A program made the position numbers and the translations under genes. Of a stretch of DNA of 33,694 bases, positions 8,696 to 15,468 are shown in pieces; within the stretch, counting starts at the first letter, position 1, and every line of letters starts with the position of its first letter. A model generated the notes under the pieces. The model saw only the letters and a list, made by a program, of their open reading frames with translations. It was not told the DNA's origin and ran no database searches. Source of the DNA: Streptomyces apricus (GTDB lineage Bacteria > Actinomycetota > Actinomycetes > Streptomycetales > Streptomycetaceae). The DNA is taken from NCBI RefSeq assembly GCF_008369065.1, contig NZ_VDFC01000048.1:39291-72984 (forward strand), in the 5' to 3' direction.

Positions 8696-9906
8696 GCGCC
8701 GCGACGACCACCGTGACGGGAGCCGCGACGGGCACCGGCAGGGGCAAGGAACCCGTGGCCGTCGTCGGCGTCGGCCAGACCAAGCACGTCGCGGCCCGGC
8801 GCGACGTGTCGATCGCGGGACTCGTCCGGGAGGCGGCCCGACGGGCCCTCGACGACGCCGGGCTGGACTGGCCGGACGTCGACGCCGTCGTCATCGGCAA
8901 GGCCCCCGACTTCTTCGAGGGCGTCATGATGCCCGAGCTGTACCTCGCCGACGCCCTCGGCGCGGTCGGCAAACCGATGCTGCGCGTCCACACCGCGGGC
9001 TCCGTCGGCGGCTCCACCGCGCTCGTCGCCGCGAACCTGGTCGCGGCCCGCGTCCACGGCACCGTACTGACCCTCGCCTACGAGAAGCAGTCGGAGTCGA
9101 ACGCCATGTGGGGCCTGTCCCTGCCGATCCCCTTCCAGCAGCCCCTGCTGGCCGGCGCGGGCGGCTTCTTCGCCCCGCACGTGCGGGCCTACATGCGGCG
9201 CACCGGCGCCCCCGACGGCGTCGGCTCGCTCGTCGCGTACAAGGACCGCCGCAACGCCCTCAAGAACCCGTACGCGCACCTGCACGAGCACGACATCACG
9301 CTGGAGAAGGTCCGGTCCTCGCCCATGCTCTGGGACCCGATCCGCTACTCGGAGACCTGCCCGTCCTCCGACGGCGCCTGCGCGATGGTCCTCACCGACC
9401 GTGCGGGGGCGGCCCGCGCGCCGCGGCCGGCCGCCTGGCTGCACGGCGGCGCGATGCGCAGCGAACCGACCCTCTTCGCGGGCAAGGACTTCGTCTCCCC
9501 GCAGGCGGGCAAGGACTGCGCCGCGGACGTCTACCGGCAGGCGGGCATCGCGGACCCCCGCCGCGAGATCGACGCCGTCGAGATGTACGTCCCGTTCTCC
9601 TGGTACGAGCCCATGTGGCTGGAGAACCTGGGCTTCGCCGCCGAGGGCGAGGGCTGGAAGCTCACCGAGTCCGGCGTCACGGAACTGGACGGCGACCTGC
9701 CGGTCAACATGTCGGGCGGCGTGCTGTCCACCAACCCCATCGGGGCGTCCGGGATGATCCGCTTCGCCGAGGCCGCGCTGCAGGTGCGCGGACAGGCCGG
9801 GGAGCACCAGGTCGACGGCGCCCGCCGGGTCCTGGGGCACGCCTACGGCGGCGGCTCCCAGTTCTTCTCGATGTGGCTGGTCGGAGCCGAGCCGCCGGCC
9901 TCCTGA
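8692..9906 (+). CDS. Thiolase-like 'lipid-transfer' enzyme, second of a pair (Ltp3/Ltp4-like)
   Basis: A 404-residue thiolase-fold protein starts at ATG 8692, overlapping the previous stop in ATGA. Characteristic segments are VAVVGVGQTKH, DVDAVVIGKAPDFFEG, RVHTAGSVGGSTALVAA, SDGACAMVL, VNMSGGVLSTNPIGASGMIRFAEA and HAYGGGSQFFSMW. The canonical Cys is replaced within HTAGSVGGS, the His of GGxxxxHP is Asn (TNP), and the C-terminal CxGGG motif reads HAYGGG with Tyr in place of Cys. This pattern fits the Ltp-type retro-aldolases rather than acetyl-CoA acetyltransferases, although automatic annotation usually says 'lipid-transfer protein' or 'thiolase'. Last gene of the catabolic block. Confidence 0.88.
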   Translation: MSAATTTVTGAATGTGRGKEPVAVVGVGQTKHVAARRDVSIAGLVREAARRALDDAGLDWPDVDAVVIGKAPDFFEGVMMPELYLADALGAVGKPMLRVHTAGSVGGSTALVAANLVAARVHGTVLTLAYEKQSESNAMWGLSLPIPFQQPLLAGAGGFFAPHVRAYMRRTGAPDGVGSLVAYKDRRNALKNPYAHLHEHDITLEKVRSSPMLWDPIRYSETCPSSDGACAMVLTDRAGAARAPRPAAWLHGGAMRSEPTLFAGKDFVSPQAGKDCAADVYRQAGIADPRREIDAVEMYVPFSWYEPMWLENLGFAAEGEGWKLTESGVTELDGDLPVNMSGGVLSTNPIGASGMIRFAEAALQVRGQAGEHQVDGARRVLGHAYGGGSQFFSMWLVGAEPPAS

Positions 9907-9988
9907 ACTGTCCCCCTCGCGCGGCCTGTGCGCGGCAGTGACCGAAAGCTAGGCTGGCCGCGGACGACGAACCGGGAGGAGCACGGAC

Positions 9989-10231
9989 GTGGCCGAGAGC
10001 ACCATCCAGCAGCACTCGCTCGCGGGCTGGGACAAGCCGGAGCTTGACCTCAGCAGCGCCGACTGGCATTCGAGCAGCAGTGGGCGGGGGGATGTACAGA
10101 TCGCCTTTGTCGAGGGATTCATCGCGATGCGCAACAGTGGCCGCCCGGAAAGCCCCTCCCTGATCTTCACACCGGCGGAGTGGGGCGCGTTCGTGTCGGG
10201 GGCGCGGGAAGGGGAGTTCGACCTCACCTGA
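9989..10231 (+). CDS. DUF397 domain protein
   Basis: An 80-residue protein with the DUF397 pattern: a central W-H-S-S-S-S segment, QIAFVEGFIAMRNSGRP in place of the usual VEVA...VRDSK.P, and LIFTPAEWGAFVSGAREGEFDL at the C-terminus. The usual Cys before VEVA is absent. The GTG start at 9989 follows GGGAGGAG. DUF397 proteins in Streptomyces (WhiJ and AbaA-type loci) usually sit beside an XRE-family DNA-binding partner and influence development or antibiotic production. No such partner is adjacent here, so this is a solitary copy. It is followed by two GC-rich hairpins. Confidence 0.9.
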   Translation: MAESTIQQHSLAGWDKPELDLSSADWHSSSSGRGDVQIAFVEGFIAMRNSGRPESPSLIFTPAEWGAFVSGAREGEFDLT

Positions 10232-10233
10232 AG

Positions 10234-10251
10234 GGGCGCCGGGAGGCGCCC
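10234..10251 (+). terminator. Hairpin terminator after the DUF397 gene
   Basis: GGGCGCC-ggga-GGCGCCC, a 7-bp perfect stem 2 nt after the stop codon, with no U tract (common in Streptomyces). A second hairpin, GGGCGCG-cgg-CGCGCCC, lies at 10285-10301. Confidence 0.6.
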
Positions 10252-10465
10252 TGAGGTGCCGGGAGGGCGGGAAGGCGTGAGGAGGGGCGCGCGGCGCGCC
10301 CGGTGCGTACCGAGGAGCTTGCACGCGCCCCCTTCGCGGAATCCCGCCGGCCCACGGCCGGAGCAGCCGCCCGTCCCGGCCCTCCCCGGACCGCACCGGG
10401 CGCAGGCTCCGGCCCGGCGCCACCGTCTACGGCCGGCACGTGCGCAGCCCGTACGCGTCCCCCCG

Positions 10466-10480
10466 CCGCGGTAACCGCGG
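10466..10480. promoter_or_regulatory. 15-bp palindrome CCGCGGT-A-ACCGCGG upstream of the LuxR gene
   Basis: A perfect 7-bp inverted repeat around a single A, 103 bp before the regulator's start codon. Its position fits an operator, possibly autoregulatory, but the protein that binds it is unknown. Confidence 0.4.
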
Positions 10481-10582
10481 ACGGGCCCGCGGCACCCGCA
10501 CCCGGCGTACGCTGAGGTGCCTGTAGGCCACGGTGCGCACCGTCTCCCCGCGTCGGCCGCCCACCGTGGCAGGGGGTGCGTC

Positions 10583-13574
10583 ATGGGGCGGTACGGCATG
10601 CGGAGCGACAGGACGCTCTTCGAACGCGAGATGGAACTCGCCGCTGTGGACGAGGCGCTGGCCGACGTGACCGGAGTGCGCACGAGCCCGCTGGGACGCG
10701 GCACGCGCATCTTCGCACCGGACGCGGCAGCGGACGGATTCCCCGACGGACCCGCGGGTTCCCGTGCCGAGGACGCCGAGCTGTTCCGGGACGGCGCCGA
10801 TCCCCTGTGGGACGGCGGCGCGCTGCCGGGCCAGCCGCGCGGGGGCCTGCTCGCCTTCGCCGGACGCGCCGGGATCGGCAAGACCAGCCTCCTCGCCGAG
10901 GTGCGGCGGCGCGCCGAGGCCAAGGGCTGCACGGTCCTGTCCGCACGGGGCGGCGACCAGGAGCAGGGCGTCGCCTTCCACGTCGCCCGCCAGCTCCTCC
11001 AGCCCCGGCTCGCGGGCGTCCCGGAGGCCGAACTCCGCTCCACGCTGGGCAGTTGGTACGCCATCGTCGGACCCGCGCTCGGCCTGTGCGCCGCCACCGG
11101 CGGATCGCCGCCCGACCAGCAGGGCCTGCGCGACGGCCTCGACTGGGTCCTCACCCACCTCGCCGTGCGCCGCGCCCCGATGGTGCTCGTCCTCGACGAC
11201 GCGCACTGGGCCGACCCGGAATCGCTGCGGTGGCTCGCCGCGTTCGCGCCCCGCGTCGAGCAACTGCCCCTGCTGCTCGTCGTCGCCTACCGCCCCGACG
11301 AACTCCCCGAGCACGCCGACCAGTTCAAGGGCCTGCCCGGCCGCGCGGGCGGACACCCCCTCGATCTCGAACCGCTGAGCGCCGACGCGGTCGCCCGGCT
11401 GGTGCGCGAGTCCCTCGGCACCCGCGCCGACGACGCGTTCTGCCGCGAGTGCTGGGCCGTCACCGCGGGCAACCCGTTCGAGGCCGTCGAACTCACCGCG
11501 AAGGTCCGCGACCGCGGTCTGACCCCGACCGAACCGGGCGCGCACCTGCTGCGCGACCTGGCCGCCGCGGTCAAGGGCAGCGGACTCGTCGCCCGCCTCG
11601 AACGCCTCGGCGCCTCGACCGTCCGCTTCGCCTGGGCCTGCGCCCTGCTCGGCACCGAGATCTCCCCGACGCTCGCCGCGGCCGTGGCGGGCCTGGGCCC
11701 CGAGGAGGCGGCCGACGCGGCGGACGCCCTGCGCGACGCCCGCATCCTCACCGGCGCCGCGACCGGCGAGGGCACCCTGGAATTCGTCCACCCGCTCATC
11801 GCGACCGCCGTCTACCGGGCCATGCGCGGTCCGACCCGCGTCGCCATGCACGGCCAGGCCGCCTGGTGCGTCATCGACGCGGGACTCGGCTCGTCCGCCG
11901 CCGCCCGCCACCTCATGGAGACCCACCCCGACGGCGACCCCCAGGTCGTCCACCCGCCAGCTCGCCCGCGCCCTGCGCGAGCCCCCGCCCCTCGCGGAGC
12001 GCGCCGCGGTCCTGCACGAACTGGGCTGCGCCTCCCTGCTCACCGAACCGGCGACCACCGTCAACCACCTGCGCGCGGCCCTGGAGGAGCCCCTGGCCGA
12101 CCCCGGGCTGCGCCACAGCATCGTCTACCGGCTCTCCCAGGTCCTCGCCCACAGCGACCGCCTCGGCGAGGCCTCCGACCTGCTCGCCCGCGAGGTCAGG
12201 GTCACGGCCGACCCCCGCGTACGGCTGCGGATGCGGTCCGAGCAGTTCATGTGGGACGCCTTCCGCGCCGACGAACCCGACTCGCCGGCCCGCTCCCGCC
12301 GCCTGGCCCGGCTCGCCGACCGGCTCACCGGCCGCGACCTCACCGAGCGCTACGTGATCGGCCTGCGCGCCTGGGACGCCACCCTGCGCGGCGAACCGGC
12401 CCACATCGCCGTCCGGCACGCGGAGCGCGCCCTCGCCGGCGGCATCGGCTGGGCCGAGGCCGACCGCGGCTTCGAGGTGCCCGTCCTCGTGGCCCTCACC
12501 TTCCTGTACGCCGACCGGCCCGGCCGCACCGAGGAACTGTTCGCCGCCGGGATCGCCGACTTCGAACGGCAGGGCTGGCGCGGCGCCCACCTCTCCTTCG
12601 GCTACACCCTCCTCGGCTACGTCCGCTACCGGCGCGGCCGGCTGGCCGAGGCCGAGGACTTCGTCCGCGCGGGCCTGGGCCTCGCCGAACGCGTCGGCCC
12701 CGGCACCCCCGCCCACTGGTACGCGGTCGGCATCCTCATCGAGGTGCTGCTCGCCCGGGGCCGGACCGCCGAGGCCGCGCAGACCGCCGAGGACCACGCC
12801 TTCGCACAGCCGTTCCCCGCCGCCGTCGTCTTCCCCGACGCCCAGACCGTGCACGGCGAGCTGCTGCTGGCCAGGGGACTGACCGAGGACGCCGCGGCCG
12901 AGCTCGCCGCGGCGGGCCGCCGCCTCGACCCCCGGGGCATGCGCAACCCGGCCTGGTGCCCCTGGCAGCTGCACCTCGCCCGCGCCGAGCACACCAGGAC
13001 CCCCGAGCGGGCCGTGGCCACCGCGTTCGACGCGGTACGGCGGGCCCGCCGGTTCGGCGCGCCCTCGGCGGTCGGCCAGGCGCTGCGCGCGGCGGCCGAG
13101 GTCTCCTCGGGCCCCGACCGCCTCAAACTCCTCGAAGAGTCCGTCGAGCACCTGGAACGCTCCCCGGCCGCGTACGAACTGGCCTGCGCCCTCGTCGCCC
13201 TCGGCGCGGAGCTGCGCCGCGGCAGCCGTCCGCAGGAGGCCACCGAGCACCTCCACCGGGGACTGGACGCGGCGGTGCTGTGCGGCGCCGACGGCCTGGT
13301 CCGCACCGCCCGCAGCGAACTGGCCGCGGCCGGGGCCCGGCCCCGCCGCCTGCACAGCACCGGCACGGACGCGCTCACCGCACGCGAGCGCACGGCCGCC
13401 GAGCTGGCCGTACGGGGACTGACGACGGCGGCGATCGCCCACGAGCTGCGCACGCGGGAGACGACGGCGGTGCGGCTGCTCTCGTCGGTGTACCGCAAGG
13501 TCGGGTCGGACCTGGCGGGGCTGGGGGCGGCCCTGCGCACGGCCCGCGGCGACGGCCCGGGACCCGGCCGCTGA
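10583..13574 (+). pseudogene. LAL-type LuxR-family ATPase regulator, frameshifted
   Basis: A large regulator of about 996 residues if joined. It starts at ATG 10583 with AGGGGG upstream. Part 1 has an AAA-type ATPase: Walker A GRAGIGKTSLL (residues 94-104) and Walker B LVLDDAHWAD (202-211). Part 2 has a helical TPR-like region and a C-terminal HTH, DALTARERTAAELAVRGLTTAAIAHELRTR (split here as read around 13367-13470), close to LuxR-type HTHs. The frame moves by one base near 11945-11957: after GDPQVV the original frame turns to Pro/Arg-rich noise, while the next frame gives RQLARALREPP. Removing one C from the CCC run at 11953-11955 restores VVHRQLARAL. This is either a recent mutation or a base-call error. 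An unusual ~55-residue insert separates the N-terminal helix (EREMELAAVDEAL) from Walker A. Confidence 0.85.
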
Positions 13575-13595
13575 CCACCGGTGCACGGGTGACGG

Positions 13596-13696
13596 ACGGG
13601 TCCGGGACGGGACCGGCCGCCCTTCGCGTACGGGTCCGGGGCGGGACCGGCCGCCCTTCGCGCGCGGGGCCGGGGCGGGACCCGGGGCCGCTCGCC
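13596..13696. repeat. Three tandem 34-bp repeats in an intergenic region
   Basis: Copies at 13596-13629 and 13630-13663 differ at only two positions; a third, more diverged copy spans about 13664-13696. Each holds the core GGGACCGGCCGCCC or a variant. The array lies between the LuxR gene stop and the next start. It is followed by CCAGGG...CCCTGG (13698-13703/13713-13718), which could be a weak terminator or an operator. Confidence 0.8.
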
Positions 13697-13736
13697 CCCA
13701 GGGCGTGCCACCCCCTGGTGCACGTACCATTGCGGC

Positions 13737-14234
13737 ATGTCCTTCCTCCGCCGCCGCAGCGCCACTCCCGCCGGGCCAGACTTCGACGTTCTGGCCATGG
13801 ACCCGGGCGACTGGCCGGGCAATCTCGGCGCGGGCCTGCTGCCCGCACCCGACGGCAGCTGCCAGGGTGTGTTCCTGCGCTACGACCTCTTCGGCGGCCG
13901 CGGCCCCGCGATGATCATCGGCAACCTGCCCGAGGGCTCCCCGGCCCGCGACGTCGCCGAGGGAGAGGTCCCCTTCGAGGTGGCCCAGCTGCTGCTGGCC
14001 CTGGAGAACGACGAGGAGATCACCGTCGTCGGCACCGAGGACATGCCGGTGATGCAGGGCGACAACCTCCTCATCGTGCGCCGCCTCAAGCTCTCCGAGT
14101 CGCGCATCTCCTGTGTGCAGTTCGACCGCAGCGACAAGGTCCTGGTGACGATCGCCGCCTGGGACCGTCCCATCACCGACGACCTGTACGCGCTGCTCAA
14201 GCCGCTGCCCGCGGAGCTGTTCCAGCAGGGCTGA
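13737..14234 (+). CDS. Conserved hypothetical protein, possibly leaderless mRNA
   Basis: A 165-residue, acidic, soluble protein that I do not recognise as a named family; proteins of this type are common in streptomycetes. No signal peptide or membrane segment is visible. Patterns include LAMDPGDWPGNLGAGLLPAPDG, FEVAQLLLALENDEEITVVGTEDMPVMQGDNLLIVRRLKLS and LVTIAAWDRPITDDLYALLKPLP. The start ATG 13737 has no Shine-Dalgarno sequence. Instead a -10-like TACCAT sits at 13725-13730, six bases before the ATG, the spacing expected when transcription begins at the start codon. It converges on the siderophore operon, with a terminator between them. Confidence 0.8.
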   Translation: MSFLRRRSATPAGPDFDVLAMDPGDWPGNLGAGLLPAPDGSCQGVFLRYDLFGGRGPAMIIGNLPEGSPARDVAEGEVPFEVAQLLLALENDEEITVVGTEDMPVMQGDNLLIVRRLKLSESRISCVQFDRSDKVLVTIAAWDRPITDDLYALLKPLPAELFQQG

Positions 14235-14237
14235 GCC

Positions 14238-14257
14238 ACGGCCCCGCCTGGGGCCGT
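14238..14257. terminator. Bidirectional terminator hairpin
   Basis: ACGGCCCC-gcct-GGGGCCGT, an 8-bp perfect stem with a 4-nt loop in the 28-bp gap between two convergent genes. It could end both transcripts. Confidence 0.75.
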
Positions 14258-14262
14258 CCCCT

Positions 14263-15468
14263 TCACGGCCCCAGGAAGTGGAAACCGGGCCGTGGGTGCA
14301 TGAGGAAGTCGTGGTGCGAGATGTTCCACGCGTAGGCCCCCGCGAGCCCGAACGCCACCCGGTCGCCCGCCCGCAGCCCTCGCGCCGGCACGTTCCGCGC
14401 CAGCACGTCCTTCGGCGTGCACAACTGGCCCGCCAGCGTCACGCGTTCGCCGCGCGCCGCCGGCCGGGGCCACGGATGCGGCCAGTCCTCCACCGCCAGC
14501 GAGGTGCAGGGCTGGTCGTGCCCCTTGGTCGCCGGGGTGCGCAGGTGGTGGGTACCGCCGCGCACCACGGCGAACTCCTCCCCGTGGCTGTCCTTCACGT
14601 CCAGCACCTCGGTCGCGTACCAGCCGCAGTACGCCGTCAGCGCCCGCCCGGGTTCGATGCGCAGGACCAGCTCCGGGTACCGGTCGCAGAGCCGGGCCAG
14701 CCCCGCCCCGTACGCGGTCCAGTCGAACCGGTCCCCGGGCGCCCCGTAGTCGACGCCCATGCCCCCGCCGACGTTCACCTCGGCGAGCCGCACCCCGTGC
14801 CGGCCGGCCAGCCGGACGGCCGACTCCACGATCGAACCGGCCACCGCGACCAGCTCCGGCGCCCCGAGGCCGCTCGCCAAATGGGCGTGCACGCCCCGCA
14901 GTTCGAGGTGCGGGTAGGTGCCGTCGGTGAGCAGCCGCACCACCGCGTCCGCCCGGGACGGGTCGAGGCCGAAGGGCGTGGGGCGCCCGCCCATCGCGAG
15001 GGAGCTGCCCGCCAGCGAGCCGTTCGCCACCGGCAGGTTGAAGCGCGGCAGGACCGCCACCCGGACGCCCGGTACCACCCGCCGGGCCAGCTCGGCCAGC
15101 ACGTGCAGCTCGTGCTCGCTCTCCACGTGGAAGCGCGCCGTGCCCAGCTCCAGCGCCGCCGCGATCTCGGCGGGGGTCTTGCCGGGGCCGCCGAAGGCCA
15201 GCGGGCGGCCCGGTACCACCCGGGCCACATGGGCGAGTTCGCCGCCCGAGGCGACCTCGTAGCCGTCGACGTACGGGCCGAGCGCGGCCAGGATCCGCGG
15301 CTCCGGATTGGCCTTCGCCGCGTAGTGGAGCTCGACGCGCCCGGGCAGCGCCGCGCGCACGGCCGCCGCATGGGTCCGCAGCGCCGTCAAGTCGTACAGG
15401 TAGGCGGGCAGTTCGGCGGAGGGCAGGGACAGCGCGAGGTCCCGTACGGCGTCGGTGGGATCGGTCAT
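14263..15468 (-). CDS. Type III PLP-dependent decarboxylase of siderophore biosynthesis (PvsE/SbnH-like)
   Basis: A 401-residue fold-III (alanine racemase/DAP decarboxylase-type) enzyme. Motifs are VELHYAAKANPEP with the PLP-binding Lys52, the phosphate-binding NVGGGMGVDY, EPGRAL and the C-terminal GQLCTPKDVLARN in place of the GPxCxSxD of DAP decarboxylase. The ATG start at 15468 overlaps the upstream synthetase stop by 4 bp (ATGA), so it is the last gene of the operon. In vibrioferrin (PvsE) and staphyloferrin B (SbnH) pathways, such enzymes decarboxylate a citryl-amino-acid intermediate, giving citryl-ethanolamine or citryl-diaminoethane. Operon context makes that role much more likely than lysine biosynthesis. 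Confidence 0.88.
   Translation of the reverse strand: MTDPTDAVRDLALSLPSAELPAYLYDLTALRTHAAAVRAALPGRVELHYAAKANPEPRILAALGPYVDGYEVASGGELAHVARVVPGRPLAFGGPGKTPAEIAAALELGTARFHVESEHELHVLAELARRVVPGVRVAVLPRFNLPVANGSLAGSSLAMGGRPTPFGLDPSRADAVVRLLTDGTYPHLELRGVHAHLASGLGAPELVAVAGSIVESAVRLAGRHGVRLAEVNVGGGMGVDYGAPGDRFDWTAYGAGLARLCDRYPELVLRIEPGRALTAYCGWYATEVLDVKDSHGEEFAVVRGGTHHLRTPATKGHDQPCTSLAVEDWPHPWPRPAARGERVTLAGQLCTPKDVLARNVPARGLRAGDRVAFGLAGAYAWNISHHDFLMHPRPGFHFLGP

Larger units (their letters stand above)
10232..10582. other. 351-bp intergenic region upstream of the LuxR-type regulator
   Basis: It holds the two hairpins after DUF397 (10234-10251, 10285-10301), a 15-bp palindrome (10466-10480), and a weak -10-like TACGCT near 10507-10512. 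No convincing gene is seen; open frames here have no ribosome-binding site and are typical of GC-rich non-coding DNA. Confidence 0.5.

Noticed and set aside
13596..13696. CRISPR-like array
   Set aside because: The units are directly adjacent with no spacers, and no cas gene is present.
13575..14335. Continuation of the LAL regulator's first reading frame to 14335
   Set aside because: After the frameshift this frame is Arg/Pro-rich noise; the real C-terminus with its HTH is in the neighbouring frame and stops at 13574.
14263..15468. Diaminopimelate decarboxylase of lysine biosynthesis (lysA)
   Set aside because: The fold is the same, but the C-terminal motif differs and the gene is translationally coupled to siderophore synthetases.
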